Positions 15,781-23,940 of a stretch of 29,817 nt of DNA are shown piece by piece (the first letter of the stretch is position 1; the number at the start of each line of letters is the position of its first letter). The DNA comes from JBAUHN01 sp049680295. GTDB lineage: Bacteria; Pseudomonadota; Alphaproteobacteria; Rhodobacterales; Rhodobacteraceae. Both the position numbers and the translations under genes were made by a program. The DNA is taken from assembly GCA_049680295.1 (NCBI GenBank), contig JBAUHN010000258.1:1-29817 (forward strand). The letters run 5' to 3'. The notes beneath the pieces were generated by a model, which worked only from the letters and a program-made list of their open reading frames with translations, was not told where the DNA came from and made no database searches.

Positions 15781-16865
15781 CGGCCGATGCTGCCCGGTGC
15801 GACGGTAGTGGCCTTGATAATGGCATAGCATTTCGTGCCGGGGCCAAGGTCCAGATCTGTCACTGCGCGGGCCGTGACCCGCGCCAGCAACTGATCGGTT
15901 CCGGCCTTTAGAGCAATCGCGGCCCCCGGTCCGTCGCCGGGGTGCACCGCACTGATTGTGACAGGCAGAATGTTGACCGAAGACAACCCTTTTGGCCGGG
16001 TCCGCGACAAAATGACGTCCTGTGCCAGGACCCGCAATCGCACCCTCGCGCCTATGGGCGCGTGCACGCCGGGCAGTTCCAGCGTTCCAGCACTTGATTG
16101 CAAGGTGCTTAGCCCGTCGCTGGCATGGGCGGCAACGACCGCCTCAATCACGGCACCCGCTTCGCGCACCCCCAGCAATGGCACTGCTGCGGGGTCAGAC
16201 ATGACATCGAAAAGCGGCCCCTTCGCCTGAATTTTTCCATCCTGGATAAGCACCAGATGATTGGCAAGACGCGCCACTTCGTCCACCGCGTGGCTGACAT
16301 AGAGGATCGGCAGGTTTAGTGGGCCGTCGCGCAATGCTTCAAGATAGGGCAGAATATCTTGTTTTCGCGGCCCATCCAGATTGGCCAACGGTTCGTCCAT
16401 CAACAACAGGCTTGGGTGGCTCATCAGGGCGCGACCCAGAGCAACCCGTTGCTTTTCGCCCCCCGATAGCGTCGACGGCGCGCGTTTTGTAAGATCAGAC
16501 AGTCCAAGCAAATCAACAACATCGTCATAAGTCGGGCCGTTGGCGGTGTGGGGCGCGTATCTGGCACCGAACATCAGGTTGCCTTGAACCGACAGATGCG
16601 GAAAAAGCCGGGCGTCCTGAAAAACATAGCCAAGCCTGCGTTTATGGACGGGGACGTTAACGCCTTTTTCGGTGTCCAGCAGGGTTTGGCCCAAGACCGA
16701 AATACTCCCTTGATCGGGGTGCAAAAGTCCGGCAATGGCATTTACCACCGTTGTCTTGCCAGCACCGGAGCGGCCAAAAAGCGCGGTAATGCCGGCGCCG
16801 CTTTCAAAGGCGATGTTCAGATTGAAAGTGTCAAACTGATGCTTAAGGCGCACTTGAAACGTCAT
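15777..16865 (-). CDS. modC: molybdate ABC transporter ATP-binding protein ModC
   Basis: ModC powers molybdate import. The 362-residue protein has an N-terminal ABC ATPase domain with Walker A GRSGAGKTT at 31-39, signature LSGGEKQR at 133-140, Walker B LLLMDEP at 153-159 and the switch histidine His192. The C-terminal part (about 295-357) is a Mop/TOBE domain that binds molybdate and may sense it. The ATG at 16865 overlaps the modB stop in an ATGA junction and gives a normal N-terminus; an in-frame upstream start would extend into modB. The stop codon overlaps that of the convergent EcsC gene. Confidence 0.96.
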   Translation of the reverse strand: MTFQVRLKHQFDTFNLNIAFESGAGITALFGRSGAGKTTVVNAIAGLLHPDQGSISVLGQTLLDTEKGVNVPVHKRRLGYVFQDARLFPHLSVQGNLMFGARYAPHTANGPTYDDVVDLLGLSDLTKRAPSTLSGGEKQRVALGRALMSHPSLLLMDEPLANLDGPRKQDILPYLEALRDGPLNLPILYVSHAVDEVARLANHLVLIQDGKIQAKGPLFDVMSDPAAVPLLGVREAGAVIEAVVAAHASDGLSTLQSSAGTLELPGVHAPIGARVRLRVLAQDVILSRTRPKGLSSVNILPVTISAVHPGDGPGAAIALKAGTDQLLARVTARAVTDLDLGPGTKCYAIIKATTVAPGSIGR

Positions 16866-17554
16866 GATCCGGCGATCCGTTTGGCGACACGGCGGGCCAG
16901 CCATTCAGACAAGGCGACGGCGCCGATTGCGATAAGGCAAGCCCATAGCACCAACGCGATAACCTGTGCTTCACTCCCCGGCACCTGCAAAAAGGCGTAG
17001 ATCGCGCTGGGCAAGGTTTGCGTTTGTCCGGGAATGTTCGCAACAAAGGTGATGGTCGCGCCAAATTCGCCCATCGCTTTGGCAAAGCCCATGATAGCGC
17101 CGGCCAGTATTCCCGGTGTGATCAGGGGCAATGTCACGCGGGCAAAAACGGCCCAACCGGGCGCGCCAAGCGATGCAGCGGCAGCTTCCAGTTTTGGATC
17201 TACAGCCTCAATCGCCAATCGCATAGCGCGCACCATCAAGGGAAACCCCATGACCACTGCGGCCAAGACGGCACCGGTCCATCGAAAGGCCAGAATAATG
17301 CCAAACCATTCCTCCAAAACGCGCCCGATTGTGCCATTGCGCCCAAAGGTCAGCAATAACAGATAGCCGGTGACGACGGGGGGCAAGACAAGCGGCAAAT
17401 GCACTGCGGCGTTAAGCGCGCTTTTGCCCCAAAAGGATTTACGTGCCAGCAACCATGCGATCCAAAGCGCCAATGGCACTGCACCGATTGTCGCGGTGAC
17501 AGACACCCACAATGACAGGTAAAGGGCGTCCCAACTTGCGCTATCCAGCGTCAT
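16862..17554 (-). CDS. modB: molybdate ABC transporter permease ModB
   Basis: ModB is the membrane channel of the molybdate importer. The 230-residue product has about five to six hydrophobic helices. The cytoplasmic EAA loop that docks on the ATPase is at about 123-144 (EAAAASLGAPGWAVFARVTLPL region), followed by the AKAMGEFGATITF segment typical of ModB. It overlaps modA and modC by four bases each (ATGA junctions), so the three proteins are probably translated in a coupled way. Sulfate-type permeases are related, but the partners here point to molybdate. Confidence 0.95.
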   Translation of the reverse strand: MTLDSASWDALYLSLWVSVTATIGAVPLALWIAWLLARKSFWGKSALNAAVHLPLVLPPVVTGYLLLLTFGRNGTIGRVLEEWFGIILAFRWTGAVLAAVVMGFPLMVRAMRLAIEAVDPKLEAAAASLGAPGWAVFARVTLPLITPGILAGAIMGFAKAMGEFGATITFVANIPGQTQTLPSAIYAFLQVPGSEAQVIALVLWACLIAIGAVALSEWLARRVAKRIAGS

Positions 17555-18303
17555 TGCGGGTCACGCGCGGGCAAGAAGCCCTTGGAATAGAAAATTTTTC
17601 TGGCCGCGTCTGATTTTAGAAACGCGGCAAAGGCGGCCCCGGCGGATGTCACTGCCGCTGCCGGGTAGCGAATGTCGCGATGCGCAGCTTCAGGAATATT
17701 CCACACGACGTTGACGTTTCCTTCCGCCAAGGCGTCGGTGGCATAGACCACACCCAACGGGGTCTCGCCCCGCGCGACAAGTGCAAGAGCGGCGCGGACG
17801 TTTTCGGTTTCTGCCAAATGCGGCGCCATCATATCCCACGCGCCTATATGGATCAGCCATTCGCGGGCATAAATCCCGGCAGGCACGGCATCGCGTTGCC
17901 CCATGGCCAACCGGCCACCGTTGAGGGCAGACAACAGGGTTGCGCCATCCATTGATAACAAGGCGGCTGATGATTTGGCTCCGACCAGCACCAGACGGTT
18001 GGTGGCCATGTCAAATCTGGTCTCATCGAGTATCGCGTCATGATCCTCCAGCCAGTCCATCCAAATGGGATTGGCCAGAATGACCACATCCGCAGGTGCG
18101 CCTTGGGTAATCTGACGGGCGATTGTACCTGATCCACCATATGAGATTGCAACCGGGTCAGGGAACATCGCCGCAACCTCATCCAAGGCGCCGCGCAGGC
18201 TGGCGGCGGCGAAAACATTTGTCACCGGATTGGCCTGCAGGGGCGTTGCAAGCAATATACCCAAACCGGTGAGTGTCGCGATTAATGATCTGAGCTTGGA
18301 CAT
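17551..18303 (-). CDS. modA: molybdate-binding periplasmic protein ModA
   Basis: ModA captures molybdate (and tungstate) in the periplasm for ModBC. The 250-residue product has a signal peptide of about 24 residues ending LQA. It is followed by the ModA signature FAAASLRGALDEVAAMF and the YGGSGTIARQITQGAPADVVILAN region that lines the oxyanion site. The ATG at 18303 is chosen; a GTG three codons earlier is in frame. It is the first gene of modABC. No modE regulator gene is in the window, and I could not recognise a clear ModE box in the 154-base gap to the NUDIX gene. Molybdate uptake implies molybdoenzymes elsewhere in the genome. Confidence 0.95.
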   Translation of the reverse strand: MSKLRSLIATLTGLGILLATPLQANPVTNVFAAASLRGALDEVAAMFPDPVAISYGGSGTIARQITQGAPADVVILANPIWMDWLEDHDAILDETRFDMATNRLVLVGAKSSAALLSMDGATLLSALNGGRLAMGQRDAVPAGIYAREWLIHIGAWDMMAPHLAETENVRAALALVARGETPLGVVYATDALAEGNVNVVWNIPEAAHRDIRYPAAAVTSAGAAFAAFLKSDAARKIFYSKGFLPARDPQ

Positions 18304-18440
18304 TTGCCGCACTATCTTTCATGGTCTCGCCCGGTACAACCCTCGGGCTTTTGGACAATTCGTGTTGCGACTTGCATGCATTCAGTTTGATATCGCGATC
18401 ACAAGTTGATAGGGAAGGGCCGATTACGAATTTCCGCATA

Positions 18441-18470
18441 ATATCAGACGATATCAGATGATCATCAGAC
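18441..18470. repeat. three imperfect 10-bp tandem repeats over the NUDIX start
   Basis: Three consecutive 10-base units read ATATCAGACG, ATATCAGATG and ATCATCAGAC. The first two differ at one position and the third is more diverged. The ATG of the NUDIX gene (18458-18460) lies in unit 2. Spacing of one helical turn would suit a cooperative binding site, but the array is short enough to be chance. Confidence 0.5.
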
Positions 18471-18922
18471 AACTTCCCATCTCTGTTCCCACGTCCCGAA
18501 AAGCTGACGTCCGAACTCAATTCGCGGCACTTTGCTATCGAATTGTGAAAGGAAAAGTGCAGGTTTTGGTGATTACATCGCGAGGTACCAAACGGTGGAT
18601 TGTTCCCAAAGGCTGGCCGATGGACGGCAAAACACCGGCTGAATCTGCGCAACAGGAAGCCTGGGAAGAGGCGGGTGTGATTGGCAAGGCCAGCGATCGG
18701 TGCCTTGGTATCTATTCCTATTCCAAGTTGGCTGGGGATGATGTTGGAATGCCATGTGTGGCGATGATTTACCCGGTGAAGGTGAAATCCCTTAAGCGCG
18801 ACTATCCGGAAGCGAGGCAGCGCCAACGAAAATGGGTCACCCGCAAGAGGGCGGCGAAAATGATGTCCCAGCCTGAATTGTCCCGGATATTGCTGGATTT
18901 TGATCCGCGTATCAAAAAGTAA
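18458..18922 (+). CDS. NUDIX hydrolase
   Basis: This 154-residue protein belongs to the alphaproteobacterial NUDIX group close to diphosphoinositol-polyphosphate/diadenosine-polyphosphate hydrolases. The N-terminal RTQFAALCYRI strand and the TKRWIVPKGWPMDGKTP stretch are typical. The NUDIX box runs from Gly52 to Val74; the metal-binding Glu70 and Glu71 in QEAWEEAGV are kept. Two consensus positions differ: Lys58 replaces the first Glu, and Gln66 replaces the Arg. I recall similar substitutions in related proteins, so activity is likely. The start at 18458 is the only sensible one but has no clear ribosome binding site. It diverges from modA. The substrate is unknown. Confidence 0.9.
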   Translation: MIIRQLPISVPTSRKADVRTQFAALCYRIVKGKVQVLVITSRGTKRWIVPKGWPMDGKTPAESAQQEAWEEAGVIGKASDRCLGIYSYSKLAGDDVGMPCVAMIYPVKVKSLKRDYPEARQRQRKWVTRKRAAKMMSQPELSRILLDFDPRIKK

Positions 18923-18993
18923 CAGCGCTTGACGGATGCGATGCAGCGTCCCATGTCATTATAGAGACCAACCAAAGGGCAAATCGGGCTGAG

Positions 18994-19443
18994 ATGATCC
19001 AATACGCTTTGAAATGTGGGGAAGGCCATGGGTTTGACAGTTGGTTCAAATCCGCCGAAGCCTTTGAAGCCCTACAAAAAGCGGGCCATGTTGTTTGTGC
19101 GCATTGTGGAAACGCCAAGGTCGAAAAAGCAATCATGGCGCCGCGTGTGAACAAGACCAATCCCGGGATCAAGACCGGGGCGGCAAAATCTGAGGAAAAT
19201 GGCGCATTGAGCATGCCTGTCTCGGACCAAGAGACTGCTTTAGCTGATCTGCGTCGCAAAATCGAAGACAATGCGCAGTACGTCGGTGGAAATTTTGCCA
19301 AAGAAGCCCGCGCCATGCATCTGGGGGATATGCCCGAACGGGCGATCTATGGCGAAGCCTTACCTGAAGAAGCAAAATCAATGATTGAGGATGGTATTCC
19401 ACTGGCACCCTTGCCGTTTATACCTAAACGAAAGGCCAATTGA
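18994..19443 (+). CDS. DUF1178 family protein
   Basis: The 149-residue product matches the DUF1178 family, conserved in alpha- and betaproteobacteria and of unknown function. The N-terminus holds a probable metal site: Cys8 and His12 in LKCGEGHGFDSWF, and the pair Cys35-x-x-Cys38 in VCAHCGN, followed by the conserved KAIMAPRV. The middle is low in complexity, and the C-terminal half has the family's ARAMHLGDMPERAIYGEA segment. It lies 71 bases after the NUDIX gene and three bases before the SDR gene, so it is probably part of the same transcript. A zinc-ribbon-like fold is inferred from the cysteines. Confidence 0.92.
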   Translation: MIQYALKCGEGHGFDSWFKSAEAFEALQKAGHVVCAHCGNAKVEKAIMAPRVNKTNPGIKTGAAKSEENGALSMPVSDQETALADLRRKIEDNAQYVGGNFAKEARAMHLGDMPERAIYGEALPEEAKSMIEDGIPLAPLPFIPKRKAN

Positions 19444-19446
19444 GTT

Positions 19447-20091
19447 ATGAAGATTGTTATCACAGGGGCCAGTCGCGGTATCGGTGCAGGGCTGGCGAAG
19501 GCCTATCAGAGCGCGGGCCATGAGGTTTTTGGAACAAGCCGGTCTGGCGGCGGGCTGTCTAGCTTGGATGTCACAGATCCCTCCAGCCACGCCGGTTTTG
19601 CGCAAAGTTTAGAGGGCCAAGAGATTGACCTGTTGGTCTGTAATGCTGGTGTTTATCTGGACAAGGGCGCCGATCTGGAGACCGGCTATGCGGTGGATCT
19701 TTGGGCGCAGAGCTTTGCTACCAATGTGACCGGTGTCTTTTTGTCGGTCCAAAATCTGTTGCCAAACCTGCGGCGCGCGAAGTCTGCGAAAATCGCGATT
19801 ATTTCGTCGACGATGGCGTCGGATACCCGCGCCCCCGGCGGCAGTTATATTTACCGAAGTTCAAAAGCGGCGGTACTAAACCTGGGGCGCAACCTGAGTA
19901 CTGACTTGGCGGGCGATGGGATTGCAGTGGGGATTTATCACCCAGGATGGGTCCAGACCGATATGGGCGGAAGCGCTGCGGACATCGGTGTAGATGAGGC
20001 CGTGGCCGGGTTGATGGATCGGTTTGCCACGTTGAGCATAGAAAACACCGGGTGTTTTGAAAACTGGGACGGCCGGCCGCACGCTTACTGA
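19447..20091 (+). CDS. short-chain dehydrogenase/reductase
   Basis: This 214-residue protein is a classical-type SDR with a Rossmann fold. The nucleotide-binding motif TGASRGIG is at residues 6-13, CNAGV (the NNAG position) at 65-69, and Asn93, Ser121 and Tyr136-x3-Lys140 form the expected catalytic set. Arg10 and the SRS segment near residue 32 hint at NADP(H) preference. The PGWVQTDMGG segment is the usual substrate-loop start. It begins three bases after the DUF1178 gene. The substrate cannot be predicted; the short length resembles the C-factor-like/YciK-like SDRs. Confidence 0.92.
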   Translation: MKIVITGASRGIGAGLAKAYQSAGHEVFGTSRSGGGLSSLDVTDPSSHAGFAQSLEGQEIDLLVCNAGVYLDKGADLETGYAVDLWAQSFATNVTGVFLSVQNLLPNLRRAKSAKIAIISSTMASDTRAPGGSYIYRSSKAAVLNLGRNLSTDLAGDGIAVGIYHPGWVQTDMGGSAADIGVDEAVAGLMDRFATLSIENTGCFENWDGRPHAY

Positions 20092-20201
20092 CGGACGTAT
20101 CTGGCTGGACATTGTGCCACGCTGGTTGCTCCAAAAGAGTTTTATGTGCGCCGCACGGGCGATATTTTTACCAATTGGAAGCGGGATAGGCACAGGTCTT
20201 G

Positions 20202-20221
20202 CGCGGCAGGAGATTGCCGCG
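20202..20221 (+). promoter_or_regulatory. hairpin in the lysC leader
   Basis: A perfect 7-base-pair inverted repeat, CGCGGCA and TGCCGCG, encloses a six-base GGAGAT loop 35 bases before the lysC ATG. No T-run follows, so it is not a simple terminator. It could affect translation or mRNA stability, or be incidental. I see no lysine-riboswitch features; the gap is only 165 bases. Confidence 0.35.
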
Positions 20222-20256
20222 TAAACCCCGCCAAAGGTAAGGCGCAAGGACCAGAT

Positions 20257-21495
20257 ATGCCTATTTTGGTGATGAAATTCGGGGGCACTTCGGTTGCAAC
20301 ATTGGACCGTATCAAGCGTGCGGCCAAGCGCGTGGGTGTCGAAGTGGCCAAAGGCTATGATGTGATCGTCATCGTCTCGGCGATGTCTGGCAAGACCAAT
20401 GAACTGGTCGGTTGGGTTGGCGATACGTCGCCGCTGTTTGATGCGCGTGAATATGATGCGGTGGTATCCTCAGGCGAAAACGTGACCGCAGGTTTGATGG
20501 CGTTGACGTTGCAGGAAATGGATGTGCCGGCACGCAGTTGGCAAGGCTGGCAAGTGCCTGTCAAAACCACCAGCGCGCATTCATCAGCCCGGATCGAGGA
20601 GATACCGTCTGAAAATATTCTGGGCCGGTTTGCTGCAGGAATGAAAGTGGCCGTGGTTGCGGGTTTTCAAGGCGTAAGCCCGGAGGGTCGGATCACAACC
20701 TTGGGCCGGGGTGGCAGCGATACGACGGCGGTGGCCTTTGCGGCAGCCTTTGCGGCGGAGCGTTGCGATATATATACGGATGTGGACGGGGTATATACAA
20801 CAGACCCAAGGATCACGTCGAAGGCGCGCAAGCTGGACAAGATTGCATTTGAAGAAATGCTTGAGCTGGCAAGTCTGGGCGCAAAAGTGTTGCAGACGCG
20901 GTCCGTTGAACTGGCCATGCGATACAAGGTCAAGCTGCGGGTTCTGAGCAGTTTTGAGGAACAATCGGACACCGCTGGGACGCTGGTGTGCGACGAGGAG
21001 GATATCATGGAAAGCAATGTAGTGGCCGGTGTGGCCTATAGCCGCGACGAGGCCAAAATGACCCTGGTGTCGGTGGCGGACCGTCCGGGAATTGCGGCCA
21101 ACATATTCAGCGCGCTAAGCGACGCAGGTGTGAATGTTGATATGATCGTGCAGAACATTGCTGAAGAGGGCCGCACAGATATGACCTGGAGCTGCCCCAC
21201 CGATCAGGTCGCGCGCGCGCAGCAGGCTGTGGATCGGGCGAAATCAGATGGTATTATCAACTATCACGAAGTCATTGCCGATACTGATGTGGCCAAAGTA
21301 TCCGTCGTGGGCATTGGCATGCGCAGCCATACCGGTGTTGCTGCCAAGATGTTTCAGGTACTGAGCGCGGAAGGCATCAACATCAAGGTTATTACGACCT
21401 CGGAAATCAAGATTTCTGTGTTGATCGACCGAAAGTACATGGAACTTGCAGTGCAAGCGCTGCATGATGCCTTCGAGCTTGAAAAAGCGGCCTGA
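20257..21495 (+). CDS. lysC: aspartokinase
   Basis: Aspartokinase phosphorylates aspartate, the first step toward lysine, threonine, methionine and diaminopimelate. The 412-residue product is a monofunctional enzyme. The N-terminal kinase domain has MKFGGTSVA with Lys7, SSGENVTAGLMA, the GRGGSDTTAVA nucleotide region and DIYTDVDGVYTTDPR. Two ACT regulatory domains follow (about 265-340 and 345-405), as expected for feedback inhibition by lysine and/or threonine. The ATG at 20257 has AAGGA about seven bases upstream. The frame is open further upstream to a GTG at 20146, but that extension is not family-like. ptsP follows after 48 bases. Confidence 0.98.
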   Translation: MPILVMKFGGTSVATLDRIKRAAKRVGVEVAKGYDVIVIVSAMSGKTNELVGWVGDTSPLFDAREYDAVVSSGENVTAGLMALTLQEMDVPARSWQGWQVPVKTTSAHSSARIEEIPSENILGRFAAGMKVAVVAGFQGVSPEGRITTLGRGGSDTTAVAFAAAFAAERCDIYTDVDGVYTTDPRITSKARKLDKIAFEEMLELASLGAKVLQTRSVELAMRYKVKLRVLSSFEEQSDTAGTLVCDEEDIMESNVVAGVAYSRDEAKMTLVSVADRPGIAANIFSALSDAGVNVDMIVQNIAEEGRTDMTWSCPTDQVARAQQAVDRAKSDGIINYHEVIADTDVAKVSVVGIGMRSHTGVAAKMFQVLSAEGINIKVITTSEIKISVLIDRKYMELAVQALHDAFELEKAA

Positions 21496-21543
21496 AGTCG
21501 AAAGACTGATCAAAGGCAGTACATAGTCTGAAAAGAGGCGACA

Positions 21544-23787
21544 ATGGCGGAACGTGTTGAGACGGAAAGCCGAAAATTACTTGGCCGGTTGCGCGATGCA
21601 ATGGCGGGTGATGATGCCGGACAGGCGCGGCTGGACAAGATTACTCAGCTGATCGCCAGCAGCATGGCGTGCGAAGTGTGCTCGATCTATTTGTTTCGCG
21701 ACGATGAAACGCTGGAACTCTGTGCCACAGAAGGCCTTAACAAAGACGCGGTTCATGAAACCAGAATGAAGCTGGGCGAGGGGCTGGTCGGGCGTGTGGC
21801 CAAGCGGCGCCAGGTCGTAAATACAGCGAACGCGCCACAAGCACGCGGTTTTCGCTATATGCCGGAAACCGGCGAAGAGATTTTTTCCAGCTTTTTGGGC
21901 ATCCCTGTTCAGCGGATCGGTGAATCGCTGGGCGTGTTGGTGGTGCAGTCAAAGCAGGCACGCGAATTCACTGCTGACGAAGTTTATGCGCTGGAAGTTG
22001 TCGCGATGGTTCTGGCCGAGATGACAGAACTGGGGGCCTTTGTCGGTGAAGGTGCGGCAATGTCGGCCCGTCACATGCAACCTGTTTTGTTGCAGGGTAC
22101 CGTAGGCCAGGAAGGTGCGGCCGAGGGCCATGTCTGGCTGCATGAGCCGCGCGTCGTTGTGACCAACCCGATTGCTGATGACCCGGAACGCGAGTTGGAA
22201 CGGCTGGTGGAAGCAGTCGAGCATCTGCGCGTCGGTGTTGACAAGATGCTTGAGTTTGCCGGTACTGGTGACAAAGAGCAGATGCAGGTGTTGGAAGCTT
22301 ACCGGATGTTTGCCAATTCCAAAGGTTGGATGCGCCGAATGGAGGAGGACATCAGCCGGGGACTGAGCGCCGAAGCGGCTGTTGAGAAAGAACAATCTTT
22401 GGCGCGCGCGCGTATGGGGCAGGTGTCTGACAGCTATTTACGCGAACGGCTTAGCGACCTTGATGACCTTAGCAATCGCTTGTTGCGTATTCTGACCGGC
22501 CAGGGCGCGCATACAGGGGCCGAAATGCCACCCGATCCAATTTTGGTGGCCCGAAACATCGGCCCGGCGGAACTGTTGGAATATGGCCGGTCCCTGCGCG
22601 GCATTGTGTTGGAACAGGGATCTGTTGGCAGCCATGCGGCGATTGTCGCGCGCGCGTTGGCGATACCGTTGGTGGTGCATGCAGAACGGATCACTGCCGA
22701 GGCGCTGAACGGCGATCATATCATGGTTGATGGCGAACAGGGCATCGCGCATTTGCGCCCTGATGACACAGTTGTGTCTGCCTTTCGTGACAAAATCGCT
22801 ATGCTGGCGGCCGCACAGGAACGCTATGCGTCGATCCGGGATAAACCGGCTGAAACACTATGTGGCGCTGTCATCAATTTGCAGATGAATGCCGGCTTGA
22901 TGGCAGATTTGCCGTCGCTGGTAAGTTCTGGCGCCGAAGGTGTGGGGCTTTTTCGCACCGAGTTGCAGTTTTTAGTGCGCAACAAAATGCCCAAACGATC
23001 TGAGTTGGTAGCGCTTTATGAGCGGGTTCTTGATGCAGCCCAGGGCAAGAAAGTGGTATTTCGGACGCTTGATATCGGGTCGGACAAAGTCCTGCCCTAT
23101 ATGAAGCCACATGACGAACCGAACCCGGCTTTGGGATGGCGCGCCATTCGGGTGGGGCTCGACAAACCCGGTGTGATGCGGATGCAGTTGCAGGCGTTGA
23201 TCCGGGCAGCGCAAGGGCGTCCGCTAACCGTAATGTTCCCCTTTGTCGCGCAGTTTGAAGAGTTCCGCGCTGCGCGTTTGGAAATGGACAAGGCTATAAT
23301 CCGCGAAACCAAGCTTGGTCATGTGTTGCCGGAAGAAATCAACATTGGTGCGATGTTGGAAACCCCGAGCCTGGCATTCGCGCCGGCGAAGTTTTTTGAA
23401 GAAGTGGAATTTCTCTCTATCGGCGGCAACGACCTAAAGCAGTTTTTCTTTGCGGCGGACCGCGAAAACGAACGGGTGCGTCGGCGATACGACACGCTGA
23501 ATGTCAGTTTCCTTAGCTTTCTGGAGCAGATCGTCGAACGGTGCGACAAGTTCAATACGCCACTTTCGTTTTGTGGAGAAGATGCGGGCCGCCCGGTCGA
23601 GGCCCTGTGTCTGGCGGCCATTGGGCTTCGGACATTGTCCATGCGTCCTGCATCCATCGGACCCGTGAAAAGCCTGCTGCGGCGGTCAAATCTGCAAGAG
23701 GTGCGCAAAGTGATTGCCGATGCGCGGCACCGGGGGGAAATGACGGTGCGGCCTGCTGTGATGGAGTGGATCAAAGCGCAAGGATGA
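21544..23787 (+). CDS. ptsP: phosphoenolpyruvate-protein phosphotransferase of the nitrogen PTS (EI-Ntr)
   Basis: PtsP takes phosphate from PEP and passes it to NPr, opening the regulatory nitrogen PTS chain to EIIA-Ntr. The 747-residue protein has an N-terminal GAF domain (about 20-165), which in this family can bind glutamine or other nitrogen signals. An EI N-terminal domain follows, with the phosphorylated His364 in GSVGSHAAIVARALAIPLVV, then the PEP-binding TIM barrel with LFRTELQFL, FRTLDIGSDK and the catalytic cysteine region SFCGEDAGRP. The metal-binding segment reads SIGGNDLKQF where many EI proteins have SIGTNDL. GAGG lies about five bases before the ATG. It follows lysC, a common pairing in this group. 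Confidence 0.97.
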   Translation: MAERVETESRKLLGRLRDAMAGDDAGQARLDKITQLIASSMACEVCSIYLFRDDETLELCATEGLNKDAVHETRMKLGEGLVGRVAKRRQVVNTANAPQARGFRYMPETGEEIFSSFLGIPVQRIGESLGVLVVQSKQAREFTADEVYALEVVAMVLAEMTELGAFVGEGAAMSARHMQPVLLQGTVGQEGAAEGHVWLHEPRVVVTNPIADDPERELERLVEAVEHLRVGVDKMLEFAGTGDKEQMQVLEAYRMFANSKGWMRRMEEDISRGLSAEAAVEKEQSLARARMGQVSDSYLRERLSDLDDLSNRLLRILTGQGAHTGAEMPPDPILVARNIGPAELLEYGRSLRGIVLEQGSVGSHAAIVARALAIPLVVHAERITAEALNGDHIMVDGEQGIAHLRPDDTVVSAFRDKIAMLAAAQERYASIRDKPAETLCGAVINLQMNAGLMADLPSLVSSGAEGVGLFRTELQFLVRNKMPKRSELVALYERVLDAAQGKKVVFRTLDIGSDKVLPYMKPHDEPNPALGWRAIRVGLDKPGVMRMQLQALIRAAQGRPLTVMFPFVAQFEEFRAARLEMDKAIIRETKLGHVLPEEINIGAMLETPSLAFAPAKFFEEVEFLSIGGNDLKQFFFAADRENERVRRRYDTLNVSFLSFLEQIVERCDKFNTPLSFCGEDAGRPVEALCLAAIGLRTLSMRPASIGPVKSLLRRSNLQEVRKVIADARHRGEMTVRPAVMEWIKAQG

Positions 23788-23850
23788 CGGCGCGTGTTGG
23801 GCGTCGGCCCATGGGGCTATTCTTGCTTATATCTTGTAGTTTTTGTTGGG

Positions 23851-23859
23851 TTACCCACA
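23851..23859 (+). promoter_or_regulatory. DnaA-box-like site (one mismatch)
   Basis: TTACCCACA differs from the strong DnaA box TTATCCACA at one position. It lies in the 153-base gap between the convergent ptsP and livF genes, 64 bases before a perfect box in the same orientation. Confidence 0.35.
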
Positions 23860-23914
23860 GGGCACCGCAAGAAAATTGTTGCAATCAGCCATTGCGTGGG
23901 AAAATAGTCCAATA

Positions 23915-23923
23915 TTATCCACA
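23915..23923 (+). promoter_or_regulatory. perfect DnaA box
   Basis: TTATCCACA matches the consensus high-affinity DnaA box exactly. It sits in an AT-richer part of the ptsP-livF gap, 18 bases before the end of livF. A single 9-mer can occur by chance; its interest comes from the neighbouring near-match. Confidence 0.45.
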
Positions 23924-23940
23924 GTCGGCTTGAATGGCGC

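Noticed and set aside
20092..20256. lysine riboswitch before lysC
   Set aside because: The leader is short and I found none of the conserved multi-helix features of the L box; only one simple hairpin is present.
23801..23814. TGGGC-GTCG-GCCCA hairpin as terminator of ptsP
   Set aside because: The stem is five pairs and no T-run follows it, so it does not meet an intrinsic terminator pattern.
23881..23895. GCAAT-CAGCC-ATTGC hairpin as terminator of the ABC operon
   Set aside because: The stem is only five AT-containing pairs and only a weak interrupted T-run follows on the minus strand.
23788..23940. chromosomal origin of replication
   Set aside because: Two DnaA-box-like sites alone are too few, the gap is only 153 bases, and the flanking genes are not those usually found at alphaproteobacterial origins.
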